Shown here: positions 8,609 through 23,588 of the stretch, in pieces
Numbering within the stretch: position 1 is the first letter of the stretch
How the letters are laid out: every line of letters begins with the position of its first letter
Assembly: GCA_016715865.1 (NCBI GenBank)
Contig: JADJXM010000016.1
Span: 1-31,545, forward strand
Reading direction: 5' to 3'
Length of the DNA: 31,545 bases
Source of the DNA: Acidobacteriota bacterium
GTDB lineage: Bacteria; Acidobacteriota; Blastocatellia; RBC074
Program-made: the position numbers and the translations under genes
Notes under the pieces: model-generated
Told to the model about the DNA's origin: nothing
Database searches by the model: none
Seen by the model: the letters and a program-made list of their open reading frames with translations, nothing else

Positions 8609-9852
8609 TTACTGATCGGTGACCTGCGCGCTGACGCTTGCGGTTCTGCCCTGTTTTATTGTCCCGACTATTTCATCAAGCACTTTTTCGGCCAGATCGC
8701 GCTTGGATTGCAGCGGCAGTTCGATGCGCGAACCGTCGCGGCGCAGGATCGTTGCGACATTGTTGTCGACATCGAAACCGGCGCCTTCGCGGGTGATATC
8801 GTTGGCGACGATCAGATCGAGCGATTTTTCGCGGAGTTTGGTTTCGGCGTTGTCGAGCAGGGATTGCGATTCGGCGGCGAAACCGACGACGATGCGTGAG
8901 TTTCGCTGCGGGTCGCGGGCGACACTGCCGATGATGTCTTCGGTCGCTTCAAGTTCGATGGTGATCGACTGCCGTCCAAGCTTCTTGATCTTTTGAACGG
9001 CGGGGCTGGCGGGGCGAAAATCGGCCACTGCTGCGCAACCGATAAAGACAGATGAGTCGCCAACGCGGCTCATGACTGCATCGTACATCTGACGGGTCGA
9101 GCGGACGCTGACGGTTTCGACGCCGGCCGGCGGTGCGATGCGAACAGGGCCGGAGATAAGAGTGACGCGGGCTCCGCGATCGCGCGCGGCTTCTGCCAGA
9201 GCGTAGCCCATCTTGCCTGACGATCGATTGGTTATGAAGCGGACGGGATCGAGGTCTTCGACGGTCGGGCCGGCAGTGATCAGGATGTGTTCACCGGCCA
9301 GATCCGGACCAGTCTCAAGCTTGCGCTGGAGCAGATGCAATGCCTGATGAACTATATCTTCGGGCTCTGCGAGGCGGCCTTCACCGACTTCGCCGCAGGC
9401 CTGATAACCGACTCCGGGATTGACGAAATAATGGCCGCGCTCGCGCAGGATTTCCAGATTGGCACGGGTCGCGGGGTGATTCCACATTTCAACGTTCATA
9501 GCCGGCGCGATCAGGACGGGCCGGGTGTTTGAAAGGTAGAGGGTGGTCAGGAAATCATCGGCGATACCGTGCGCGAATTTCGCCAGAATATTGGCTGTCG
9601 CAGGCGCGACCAGCAGCAGATCGGCTTGACGGGCCAGTGAGATGTGTTCGATCTTTGAGTAATCGGGGCGATCGAACATCCCGACGACGACAGGATTGCC
9701 GGAAAGGGCCTCGAAAGTCAGCGGCTGAACGAATTCGGTCGCGTGGCGAGTCATGACAACGCGAACATCAACGCCGGCTTTTGGAGTCCGCGCAGCACTT
9801 CGGCGGATTTATATACGCCGATGCAGCCTGTGAGTCCCAGTAAAACTCGCAT
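8609..9852 (-). CDS. coaBC: Bifunctional phosphopantothenoylcysteine decarboxylase / phosphopantothenate-cysteine ligase (one frameshift)
   Basis: CoaBC adds cysteine to phosphopantothenate and decarboxylates the product, two steps of coenzyme A synthesis. The true start is the ATG at 9850-9852, giving MRVLLGLTGCIGVYKSAEVL. The frame then breaks in the A-run that is TTTT at 9781-9784 on the plus strand. One more base there restores LQKAGVDVRVVMTRHATEF and joins the long open frame. The CoaC half shows the flavin-binding region, PAMNVEMW and the lid ACGEVGEGR. The CoaB half shows ITAGPTVEDLDPVRFITN, RSSGKMGYALAEAA and QKIKKLG. Corrected length is about 414 residues, normal for the family. CoaBC is essential, so the frameshift is probably an error. 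A hairpin repeat separates it from rpoZ upstream. Confidence 0.92.
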
Positions 9853-9880
9853 TTCAAGTCAATTTGCTGTCCTTTTGGAA

Positions 9881-10080
<200 letters not shown>

Positions 10081-10087
<7 letters not shown>

Positions 10088-10293
10088 TCGACTTTCTCGG
10101 TCAGTTGGAAATCGATCAGGCTCCGGTCGACCTCCTCGATGGCGATCCGGGTCGACTTGGCGTTCGGCATATCGACTCGCGGACGAGCCCCTTTCTGAAG
10201 CTGCTTGCTTCGTTTGGCGGCAATCAGGATCTTTCTGTATTTGCTGTCAATCGGTCCGGCGTGCATAGGATTCTGCTCTTCGAATTCGCTCAT
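10081..10293 (-). CDS. rpoZ: DNA-directed RNA polymerase omega subunit
   Basis: Omega helps assemble and stabilise RNA polymerase by holding the beta-prime subunit. The 70-residue product contains IDSKYRKILIAAKRSKQLQK, then GARPRVDMPNAKSTRIAIEE, which matches the short omega form with the conserved KR..QL..GA.P pattern and the late IA.EEV segment. It starts 30 nt after the gmk stop in the usual gmk-rpoZ order. Its stop codon falls inside hairpin element C, so the 3' end of the message would be within a long stem. Confidence 0.92.
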
Positions 10294-10323
10294 TTTGATT
10301 TTACTCCTTGGTGCTTCACTGTT

Positions 10324-10935
10324 TTATTTCCGAAATGTGTTGATGATCTTTTCAGCCGCCCAGACGCGTTTCTTCCTGCGACAGCGCTCGGCAACGATGA
10401 TCGACATCAGTTCGTCGGTTGCGCGAACAAGGTCTTCATTGACGACCAGATAATCGAATCTACTGTAATCCGACAATTCGTCCAGCGCATTGCGGAGGCG
10501 CAATTTCAGATCCTCGTCGTCATTATCTCCGCGACAGCCCAGCCGTTCGATCAGGGCTTCATAGGATGGGGGCAGGATGAAGACGCTGATCGAGTCGGGG
10601 AAAATCTTGCGGATCTGCTCAGCGCCCTGGACATCGATCGCGAGCAAGACATCATATCCGAATTTCAATGATTCTTCGACCTGACGGCGGGCGGTTCCGT
10701 ATAGATTCGCGTGAACGTATGCCCATTCAATAAACTCGCCTCGTTCGACCATGGCCTCGAATTCATCGCGCGTGACGAAAAAATAGTCGATGCCGTTTCT
10801 TTCCTTATCACGCGGCGCACGCGAAGTGTAGGAGACAGAGGGGCGGACGCCCCGGTCGCGTTTGACCACTTCGCGGACCAGAGTCGTTTTGCCCGCGCCC
10901 GATGGGGCCGAAATGATGATCAGATTCCCTGCCAT
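10324..10935 (-). CDS. gmk: Guanylate kinase
   Basis: Phosphorylates GMP to GDP with ATP in the cytoplasm. The P-loop SAPSGAGKTT is at residues 9-18, followed by the GMP-binding segment VSYTSRAPRDKERNGIDYFF, then EFIEWAYVHANLYGT and the lid region VFILPPSYEALIERL with DLKLRLRNA. The length of 203 residues is normal. It starts 6 nt after the yicC stop, so the two are probably co-translated. The C-terminus ends in a short basic stretch rather than a further domain. Confidence 0.97.
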   Translation of the reverse strand: MAGNLIIISAPSGAGKTTLVREVVKRDRGVRPSVSYTSRAPRDKERNGIDYFFVTRDEFEAMVERGEFIEWAYVHANLYGTARRQVEESLKFGYDVLLAIDVQGAEQIRKIFPDSISVFILPPSYEALIERLGCRGDNDDEDLKLRLRNALDELSDYSRFDYLVVNEDLVRATDELMSIIVAERCRRKKRVWAAEKIINTFRK

Positions 10936-10941
10936 TTCGAA

Positions 10942-11817
10942 TCATTCGACATTCTGCGCCTGTTCGCGCAGTTTCTCGACTTCGGTCTTGATCTCGATTG
11001 CAGCATCGCAGATCGAAAGCTCGGCGGATTTCGAAAGAATCGTATTCGCTTCGCGATTGGTCTCCTGGAGCAGAAAATCGAGCTTCTTGCCGATCTCTCC
11101 GTCACCGCCCAGCAGTTCGCTCAATTGGATGAGATGACTTTTCAATCGAGTGATCTCTTCGGTGATGTCGCTGCGTTCGGCCAGGTATGCGACCTCCTGG
11201 GCGAGTCGCGCTTCATCGACGTTATTCTTGTCGAGCAGCTCCGAGATCCTGGCTCTCAGCTTGTCGCGATAGGCGGCAACAATGCCGCCGGAGCCGGATT
11301 CGATGATTTCGACCTGTGACCTGATCCTTTCGACACGGGCGAGCATCTCTTTCTGAAGCTCGTGCCCCTCGACTGCGCGCATTGCAATGATAGCAGCCAG
11401 GGCATGCGTGAGCGCTGTTTCAACCCCTTGAATGGCGGCCTCACTCAGGTTGCCGCTGTTGGCCGGCGCAAGCATCACATTCGGCAACTTTGCCATCGTA
11501 GCCAGATCGGGTTCACCCGCGAGGCCGAACTCATCGCTCATCGTCTTGAGCGCGGAGAGGTATCCGCGGATGAGCGGGCGGTTGAGTTCGTAGACGGTAT
11601 CGCTCGTCTGCGAGAAGATAATATTGACATCGACACGGCCCCTCGAGATGGCGGCCTGGACCTGTTTTTTGAGCGTGATCTCGAGCGGCGCCAGGTCCTG
11701 GGGCGCACGCCAGTGGATATCCAGATTCCTGTTGTTGACCGATCGAATGTCGACAGTGGCCGAGAAATTATCTCCGCTCGCCGTTCCCTTGCCGTAACCT
11801 GTCATGCTTTTAAGCAT
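10942..11817 (-). CDS. yicC: YicC/YloC family endoribonuclease
   Basis: YicC-type proteins are hexameric endoribonucleases linked to RNA decay. The N-terminus MLKSMTGYGKG is the family hallmark, followed by DIRSVNNRNLDIHWRAP. The C-terminal DUF1732 part contains LAQEVAYLAERSDITEEITR, LKSHLIQLSELL, GKKLDFLLQETNREANTILS and KS. The length of 291 residues is normal. It lies between the msbA-like gene (21 nt upstream) and gmk (6 nt downstream), the common yicC-gmk-rpoZ arrangement. Confidence 0.95.
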   Translation of the reverse strand: MLKSMTGYGKGTASGDNFSATVDIRSVNNRNLDIHWRAPQDLAPLEITLKKQVQAAISRGRVDVNIIFSQTSDTVYELNRPLIRGYLSALKTMSDEFGLAGEPDLATMAKLPNVMLAPANSGNLSEAAIQGVETALTHALAAIIAMRAVEGHELQKEMLARVERIRSQVEIIESGSGGIVAAYRDKLRARISELLDKNNVDEARLAQEVAYLAERSDITEEITRLKSHLIQLSELLGGDGEIGKKLDFLLQETNREANTILSKSAELSICDAAIEIKTEVEKLREQAQNVE

Positions 11818-11838
11818 CCTGTTCCTCGATTCTTTTGA

Positions 11839-13656
<1,818 letters not shown>

Positions 13657-13721
13657 GCAGAGCCTGACGTCATAAAAATCCTTGCTGCCTGAGTCTTTCC
13701 CGACCAGGTAGAGAAACGAGG

Positions 13722-13751
13722 ATTATAATTTCGGCATGGAATTTGCGTCAA
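13722..13751 (-). promoter_or_regulatory. Strong sigma70-type promoter of the msbA-like/yicC/gmk operon
   Basis: On the minus strand TTGACG (plus positions 13746-13751) and a perfect TATAAT (13722-13727) are separated by 18 nt. The predicted start lies about 58 nt upstream of the exporter gene at 13656. The -35 box is only 6 nt from the stop of the upstream protease gene. Confidence 0.75.
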
Positions 13752-13757
13752 GCAGAC

Positions 13758-15197
13758 TCAGCCGTTGATCCGAATTGAACGGATAGCATTACTGAAAGCC
13801 CTGTTGTACCTTCCTGACTGGTTTTGGGGAACAACCTGGATGACGTAGAAGAGCAGGCCGTTCTGCAGCATGGCGGAATAGACCCGGACGACCTCTGTCT
13901 GACCGGTGATGGGAGAACGTCCGACAAGCGCCAGGCCAAGTGCGACGCGGCGGTCGATGCGGGTTCTCTGATATCTTCCCTGAGGCTGCAGATAGCCATT
14001 ATTCTGCAACAAAGACCCGACAAAGCGATCCGATGCCTCTTCCAGGTTCTGCGTCTGTGGATTGACCAGGCCGACGATCATGCCGTGGGTAAAGACGGGT
14101 TGCCCCTGGTAAGTGCCATATGCTCCGCGCGGAGCAAAGGTGACAGCATTCTGGGCCTCGAACTGTTCCCAGTTATCAGGGACATTGACGGCGAACAGAT
14201 TGCCTCCTGTGTATGATCGATAGGTTGAACTGGGTTGCTGGACGCTCTGTTCGATTCGGCTGTCGCTCGGATACTGCGTGGTTCCGCCCTGTTGTGATGC
14301 CGTATACTTTTCAGCCATCTGCTGCATCGTCGGGGCGGGCGCCATTCGACGCAATGACTCCTTGACGCGGTTGAATTCCTCGGTATTGTGACGTGCGGCC
14401 GCGCGGTTGACCCGCAATTTCGTGGCTTCCTGCTGGATCCGTTCCGAACGTTTTCCGGGATCAGGATGGCTGCTCAGCCATTCGACCATCGAACTTCCGC
14501 CACCCTCTTTTTGAATCGTCTGGAACATACCGGCCATATCCAGCGGGTCGTAACCGGCCCTGGCCATGATCTGCGCGCCAAGCACATCGGCCTCTCGTTC
14601 GTAATCACGACTGTACTTGAGCAGATAAATGCCGATGCCAGTCTGAGTCCCCTGTGAAATCAAGCCGCCCAGGTTACCGCCAATGATGGCGCCCAGAATC
14701 GCGCCGCCCAGCGCCGGCAATTGATATTTGGGACTCTGACCACGGGTCGCATTTGCAGTCCCGTGTCGCAGAACGACGTGACTTATCTCATGCGCCATAA
14801 CGCCGGCCAGTTCACCCTCGTTGGCGGCGGCCTCGACCATTCCGCGATTGACATACATCGGGCCGCCCGGCAGCGCCGATGCATTCAGGTCACGAGCGTT
14901 GATGACATCGAAATCAAACCGGAATGCGGGGTTCTGATATTCGCGGGGGATGGCTGCGACCAGTTGCCGGCCCAGGCTTTCCAGATAGTTGTCCGCGTCA
15001 CTGTTTTCCGGCAGCGTCTGGAAAGCCTTCTCGTATTCGACTGCCGCCTGGCGTCCCAACTGCACATCCTGCTCGACGGTATATTTATTCTTCTGCAGTG
15101 GAATTTTTGTACCTTGCGCCAGCACCAGCATTGGCATCGTGATCAGCGCTACGACAAGCATCCAATTAATGCTTCGTTCGCATACCTTCGTTTTCAT
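13758..15197 (-). CDS. Secreted M48 family zinc metalloprotease
   Basis: The N-terminus has a hydrophobic signal (residues 11-28, ending VLAQG), so the protein is exported or periplasmic. The zinc site HEISH is at 136-140, followed by the third-ligand motif SRDYEREAD at 196-204 with Glu200, the standard M48B (BepA/LoiP-like) arrangement. A glycine-rich membrane-seeking segment (164-182) lies between. After the protease domain, from about 270, come a linker and a C-terminal domain (about 335-479) of the kind seen in many acidobacterial M48 proteins. Relatives degrade misfolded outer-membrane proteins; the role here is inferred. A ribosome site GGAGGAG lies about 5 nt before the start. It is a separate unit from the operon below. 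Confidence 0.92.
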   Translation of the reverse strand: MKTKVCERSINWMLVVALITMPMLVLAQGTKIPLQKNKYTVEQDVQLGRQAAVEYEKAFQTLPENSDADNYLESLGRQLVAAIPREYQNPAFRFDFDVINARDLNASALPGGPMYVNRGMVEAAANEGELAGVMAHEISHVVLRHGTANATRGQSPKYQLPALGGAILGAIIGGNLGGLISQGTQTGIGIYLLKYSRDYEREADVLGAQIMARAGYDPLDMAGMFQTIQKEGGGSSMVEWLSSHPDPGKRSERIQQEATKLRVNRAAARHNTEEFNRVKESLRRMAPAPTMQQMAEKYTASQQGGTTQYPSDSRIEQSVQQPSSTYRSYTGGNLFAVNVPDNWEQFEAQNAVTFAPRGAYGTYQGQPVFTHGMIVGLVNPQTQNLEEASDRFVGSLLQNNGYLQPQGRYQRTRIDRRVALGLALVGRSPITGQTEVVRVYSAMLQNGLLFYVIQVVPQNQSGRYNRAFSNAIRSIRING

Positions 15198-15262
15198 CTC
15201 TTCTCCTCCGGTTGTCAGCCGGTCTGACTCAGCTGATTGGACAATAAGTGCAGGGCTGTTGT

Positions 15263-15484
15263 ATGAATCATCTTGTGAATGAAGACTACTATTTTGAAAA
15301 AGGCCTCATGGTGATGACCGCAAAGCATCACATGAAGCGTGGATACTGCTGCGGCAGCGGTTGCAGGCATTGCCCGTTCACTCCGAGGCATGTTGCCGGC
15401 TCGACAGTCGTCATTACTAGATTGCAGAGTTTAAACGCCAGGTACGCCAGGGCGCCTTGGCGTTTTAAACCACTGAAACCTTGA
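15263..15484 (+). CDS. DUF5522 family small cysteine-rich protein
   Basis: A 73-residue product whose first 40 residues match DUF5522: EDYYFEKGLMVMTAKHHMKR followed by GYCCGSGCRHCPF, with four closely spaced cysteines (29, 30, 34, 37) that could bind metal. The function is unknown. The ATG at 15263 starts the natural MNHLVNEDYY; an in-frame GTG at 15248 is less likely. Residues from about 55 on are encoded by the small hairpin at 15429-15470 and end just after it, so the tail is probably not part of the native fold. The gene is divergent from the M48 protease gene, with only 65 nt between the starts. Confidence 0.75.
   Translation: MNHLVNEDYYFEKGLMVMTAKHHMKRGYCCGSGCRHCPFTPRHVAGSTVVITRLQSLNARYARAPWRFKPLKP
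15429..15470. repeat. Small hairpin of the CGCCAAG-type family
   Basis: GTTTAAACGCCAGGTACGCC (15429-15448) pairs with GGCGCCTTGGCGTTTTAAAC (15451-15470) with a few mismatches and almost no loop. The units ACGCCAGGT and ACGCCAAGG are of the same kind as in the larger element at 15701-15976. The 3' end of the DUF5522 reading frame runs through it. Confidence 0.7.
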
Positions 15485-15490
15485 TACGCT

Positions 15491-15690
15491 GCTAACTAAA
15501 TTATCTGGCATTGAAGTCCGGAAGAAATTAATCGCAGAGGCCGCAAAGGAGCAAAGATTTTTTGGTGATATGAATATCCGGATTATTGCCCATTGGATAA
15601 AATTGAACACTGATCTTCCCTGTATATCTTTGCCCCTTTGCGATTAATTTCTTCCAGACTTCAATGCCAGAAAATTTAGTTTACAAAGTA
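15491..15690 (-). repeat. Hairpin repeat element, copy E
   Basis: The left arm starts GCTAACTAAATTATCTGGCA and the right arm ends AATTTAGTTTACAAAGTAC. CTGGCATTGAAG (15505-15516) pairs with its exact complement at 15659-15670. One row of CGCAAAG-type units lies in each arm. The core (about 15559-15627) contains GGATTATTGCCCATTGGATA, so the copy is in minus orientation. The element adjoins the second-family element at 15701, separated by the palindrome AGTACTTAGTACT. Confidence 0.85.
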
Positions 15691-15700
15691 CTTAGTACTC

Positions 15701-15976
15701 TGCTAACTATGTTTATTAAGGTTTTCAACGCCAAGTACGCCAAGTCTGCCAAGAAAGATTGAAACGCCAAGAACGCCAAGTCTGCCAAGAGTTTATAAGA
15801 AGTAATGATTCGCTGTAGTATCCATTTCGCCAATAACACTATCAAATATGCTGATCACATTATTCTCATTTGAAACCCTTGGCTGCCTTGGCGTCCTTGG
15901 CGTTTATATCTTTCTTGGCCGACTTGGCGTCCTTGGCGTTGAAAATCTTAAAAGACTTAGTTTGCAGAGTACTTAG
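15701..15976. repeat. Hairpin repeat element F (CGCCAAG-type arms)
   Basis: The left arm (15701-15791) has two rows of ACGCCAAGTACGCCAAGTC-like 9-nt units. The right arm (15876-15976) holds the complementary rows CTTGGCTGCCTTGGCGTCC and so on. The arm ends, TGCTAACTATG on the left and CTTAGTTTGCAGAGTAC on the right, resemble those of copies A and E. The central 84 nt (15792-15875) are unlike the core of the CGCAAAG family. The arms pair well but with more mismatches than copy C. Confidence 0.8.
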
Positions 15977-16008
15977 GTTACAGACTCATTAGTTTATCGA
16001 CGGAATTT

Positions 16009-16545
<537 letters not shown>

Positions 16546-16738
16546 TTAGGATGAACACGGAAGAGCAATAGTGGCAAATATTCTTTGATTATTATTTTAA
16601 AAGTCTAGCACTAGCCTGTGAAAGCCGTCAATCAATCGATTCGACGAGGTAGATTATAGATTTTGACCTTCCGGCCATTTCGTTGGATACTTGGCTGAAA
16701 TGCCGAAACGGAAAACATAAGAAAAGGAAGAACAACCC

Positions 16739-18214
<1,476 letters not shown>

Positions 18215-18253
18215 GTGGAGGCCCGCTAAATCCAGGCCAGCAGGATAAAACTC

Positions 18254-19106
18254 ATGCTTCTGCTCTCACCGGCCCTGGCGGTGATCGGCGGACTATTCGT
18301 CGGCGGGCTCCTGATCGCCGCGACGCAAAGTCTGGGCTACTTCTCACCGGGCGGAGAAAGAGGGTTCACGCTATCACATTATGCGGTGCTGTTCGGAGAT
18401 ACCGAAATTCTGGCCGGGATTCGATACACGCTGGCGGTGACAACCACCGCCACGATTCTTTCAGCTGTCGGTGGCACGGCGCTGGCGCTGGCCTTGCGAA
18501 AGCCGGCTGCGCGATCGGGAAGAATCAATACTTTGCTGCAGATGCCGCTGGCCCTGCCGCATCTGGCGATGGCCGTGGTCCTGATCAACTTCATCTCCCC
18601 GAGTGGATTGATCGCCAGAATGCTCTTCCAACTCGGTTTGATCGGCGCGCCGGCCGACTTTCCCCCACTGATCAACGATCGTTACGCGGTCGGCATCATC
18701 CTCGCCTATGTCCTGAAAGAACTTCCCTTCATCGCGCTCATGGTGCTGGCGCTGCTGGCGCGACTGGGTGACGAATACGATCAACTGGCGCAGACGCTGG
18801 GCGCTTCCGGTGGCAGCGCCTGCGCCACGTGACCCTGCCCTGATCGCTCCGGCGGTGATCTCTTCATCGGTGGTCGTCTTTTCGTTCATCTTCGGCGCTT
18901 TCGAAGTGCCGTACATTCTGGGACGCCCCTACCCGGCGATGCTGTCTGTCATCGCGCAACGTCGCTATCTTGACGTCGATCTGGCGCAGCGGCCCGAATC
19001 GATCGCCGTCGCCATTGTCATCGCGGTGATGACGGCGCTGCTCGCCTGGCTCAACCTGAGATTGACACGCAAGTTGACCGGGATCGAACGGGCGTCGATA
19101 TTCTAG
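18254..19106 (+). CDS. ABC transporter permease, YnjC N-terminal-half type (frame broken)
   Basis: An inner-membrane permease with about six hydrophobic segments. The first part runs to about 18830 and contains LLQMPLALPHLAMAVVLINF. At the cytoplasmic coupling loop the expected EAA-like motif QTLGAS-RWQRLRHVTLP is broken. One C missing in the run at 18807-18808 and one in the run at 18838-18840 together restore LGASRWQRLRHVTLPLIAPA and join the second frame (AVISSSVVVFSFIFGAFEVP), which ends at 19106. The net offset of two bases agrees exactly. Corrected length about 284 residues. E. coli YnjC is one double-length permease; here the two halves are separate genes. The next permease starts 3 nt downstream. 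Confidence 0.85.
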
Positions 19107-19108
19107 AT

Positions 19109-19945
<837 letters not shown>

Positions 19946-19958
19946 ATGTGACAGGCGA

Positions 19959-20049
<91 letters not shown>

Positions 20050-20101
20050 ACATTTGCCTTCTTTTTGGTTACATGCAGTATCTGAGCTCAAATTGAATAG
20101 G

Positions 20102-21348
<1,247 letters not shown>

Positions 21349-21352
<4 letters not shown>

Positions 21353-22395
21353 CCTCAGTCCATCTAAACGAAATATCGGCGGCCTATGGGCGGAATCGAG
21401 TGCTGGCCGGGATCACGCTGGATATCGCGGCGGGAGAGTTCGTCGCGCTGCTCGGGCCATCGGGCTGCGGCAAGACCACGCTGCTCAGGATCATCGCCGG
21501 TTTGATGGCGCCCGAAAGCGGTGACCTGCGCTTCAATGACGAATCGGTAATCGGCGAAGCCGCGGAGCGAAGACGCCTGGCAATGGTCTTTCAGAAGCCG
21601 CTGCTCTTCCCTTATCACAATGTCGGCGACAACGTAGCATTCGGATTGAAGATGAAAGGGGTCGCACGCGATGATCGGACGCGTCGAGTGCGCGAGGCTC
21701 TCGCGCTCGTGCAGATGGAGGATTTCATCCAACGGAATCCGCGGCAGCTTTCAGGCGGGCAGGAACAGCGCATTGCCCTGGCACGCGCTCTGGTCACTGA
21801 GCCGCGAGTGCTGCTGCTCGATGAACCCTTCTCGGCGCTCGACGAAAAACTGAGGGCCGAGATGCGGAGCCTGGTCAAGTCACTGCAACAACGGCTCGGT
21901 ATCACGACGATCTTTGTGACGCATGATCAGAATGAGGCCATCGTCATGGCCGATCGCATTGCCTTGCTTTTGAATGGTGGTCTTGAACAGTTCGCACCAC
22001 CGCGCGATTTCTACCTGGCTCCGCGTACCGAATCGGCCGCTCGTTTTTTCGGATGGAAGGTCTGGCGTGGCGAACTGGTCGAAGAGAGCGACGGGCTCCG
22101 CCTGAAGACTTCGATCGGGATCTTCGACGTCCCGGATCACGCGGGCCGCCCCGGTTCAGTGGCATTTCGTCCGGAACGCTTAAAAATAAAGAGTAATAAA
22201 GCGGATTCGCTCGTCATCGAGGGAAGGATCGAGAGGGTGACGGATCTCGGCACGATACTCCGGTACAGGCTGGCGATCGATGATGGTGATGCGGTTGATA
22301 TCGACCTGCCCGTCGATGATCAGATGTTCACCGGAAAGGCCGGCGACCGTCTTGCCGTCGAGATTGCAATAAGCGACCTGCGCTTCTTTGACTGA
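21349..22395 (+). CDS. ABC transporter ATPase, YnjD-like
   Basis: A 348-residue ATPase that would power the two permeases. Walker A GPSGCGKTT (36-44), Q-loop FQKP with Gln82, signature LSGGQ (134-138), Walker B VLLLDEP (154-160) and switch His192 are all present. After residue 240 comes a TOBE-like domain (FRPERLKIK, LVIEGRIERVTDLGTILRYR), more like PotA/CysA-type importers than the short E. coli YnjD. The start overlaps the ynjB stop. Its own stop (22393-22395) lies in the outer edge of hairpin element D. Confidence 0.93.
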
Positions 22396-22632
22396 GAATT
22401 AATCGCAAAGGCCGCAAAGAAGAGCAAAGAAATTAATCGCAGAGGCCGCAAAGAGGGCAGAGAAATTAATCGCAGAGGCCGCAAAGGGGCAAAGATATAC
22501 AGGGAAGATCAGTGTTCGAATTATATCCAGTGGGCAATAATCCGGATATTCATATCACCAAAAAATCTTTGCCCCTTTGCGGCCTCTGCGATTAATTCTT
22601 TGCCCTCTTTGCGGTCTTTGCGATTAATTTCT
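22392..22632 (+). repeat. Hairpin repeat element, copy D
   Basis: The left arm (22392-22496) has three rows of AATTAATCGCAGAGGCCGCA-type sequence and the right arm (22565-22632) two complementary rows. The core at about 22494-22566 contains ATATACAGGGAAGATCAGTG and GGGCAATAATCCGGATATTC in plus orientation and is nearly identical to that of copy A. It separates the ATPase gene from the convergent RNase Z gene. Row numbers differ between arms, suggesting row gain or loss. Confidence 0.9.
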
Positions 22633-22644
22633 TTACGCTGGCAC

Positions 22645-23568
22645 TTAAACCTCGATCTCGATCAGGTCCTCGGCCATAGTCGTGCGCGGGAAGAGCGCCC
22701 GGGCTTCGGCCAGCAGGACGCGCGCATCGGGATACCTCGAGCTGAAGTGCGTGATAAGCAGGTTGCGGGCGCCGGCCTTTCCGGCCACCTCAGCGGCCTG
22801 TGCGGCTGTCGAATGTCCGTATTGTCCCGCCTCTTCGGTGAATTCCCGGGTATAGGTTGCTTCGTAAATCAGCCAATCCGCTTCGAACGCCAGATCAACG
22901 GCATTCTGGCAGGGGCGAGTGTCAAGACAGTAAGTGACCGATTTTCCGGGGCGCGGCGGACCGAGCACCTCTCCGGGGTCGATCGTCCGGCCGTCAGCGA
23001 GAGTGATCGAATGTCCTGACTGGAGTTTCGAGAATAGCGGCCCGGCTGGAATTCCCAGTTCATTCGCCCGTTCGAGATTGAAGCGGCCCGGTCTGGTCTT
23101 CTCTTCGAGCCTGTATCCGAGCGCGAAGATGCGATGATCCAGCGGGCGTGTCGTGACGCGATAGTTCTTCGATTCGTAGACCAACTCTGAAGCGCGCTGC
23201 CTGAAATGCTCTGCGCCGAATTCGAGAACCTCGATCGGGTAGTTGATGAAGAGGATTCGAAGGCGGCCGAGCAGATCGAGGTACTCCCTGACCCCGGGCG
23301 GGCCGACCAGCGTCAACGGTCGTTCGCGTTTATCGAGCGCCATTGTCGCCAACAATCCCGGTAATCCATTGAAATGATCCCCGTGAAGGTGCGTGATGAA
23401 AATTCCGGCGAGACGGTGAAATGAGAGGCCGGCCCGCGCGATCTGAATCTGGGCAGCCTCGCCGCAATCGAAGAGCCACCATTCGCCCTCGCCCGCGACT
23501 GCCGTTGCGCTGACATTGCGCTGTGTTGTCGGTTTGCCCGAGCTTGTCCCGAGCGGAATAATCTTCAT
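22645..23568 (-). CDS. rnz: Ribonuclease Z
   Basis: RNase Z is a zinc-dependent endonuclease that trims the 3' ends of tRNA precursors. The metallo-beta-lactamase core shows MKIIPLGTSSGKPTTQRNVS, the zinc motif HLHGDH (60-65) with FNGLPGLLATM, PLDHRIFALGYRLEE, and the late motifs YGHSTAAQAAEVA and THFSSRY. The length of 307 residues matches the short bacterial form. It lies 20 nt downstream of the globin gene on the minus strand and probably shares its transcript. Confidence 0.95.
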   Translation of the reverse strand: MKIIPLGTSSGKPTTQRNVSATAVAGEGEWWLFDCGEAAQIQIARAGLSFHRLAGIFITHLHGDHFNGLPGLLATMALDKRERPLTLVGPPGVREYLDLLGRLRILFINYPIEVLEFGAEHFRQRASELVYESKNYRVTTRPLDHRIFALGYRLEEKTRPGRFNLERANELGIPAGPLFSKLQSGHSITLADGRTIDPGEVLGPPRPGKSVTYCLDTRPCQNAVDLAFEADWLIYEATYTREFTEEAGQYGHSTAAQAAEVAGKAGARNLLITHFSSRYPDARVLLAEARALFPRTTMAEDLIEIEV

Positions 23569-23588
23569 TGAATGTCTCGGGTATCTGT

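Noticed and set aside
9755..9852. coaBC frameshift as programmed frameshifting or as a split gene
   Set aside because: No slippery heptamer with a downstream structure is evident, and one added A in a run restores the family sequence. Other genes nearby show the same kind of error.
14721..15227. 168-codon plus-strand open frame
   Set aside because: Antisense to the M48 protease gene, whose catalytic motifs lie on the other strand.
15721..15960. Regular short repeats resembling a CRISPR array
   Set aside because: Units are 9 nt without unique spacers, and the two blocks are complementary arms of one hairpin. No cas genes are present.
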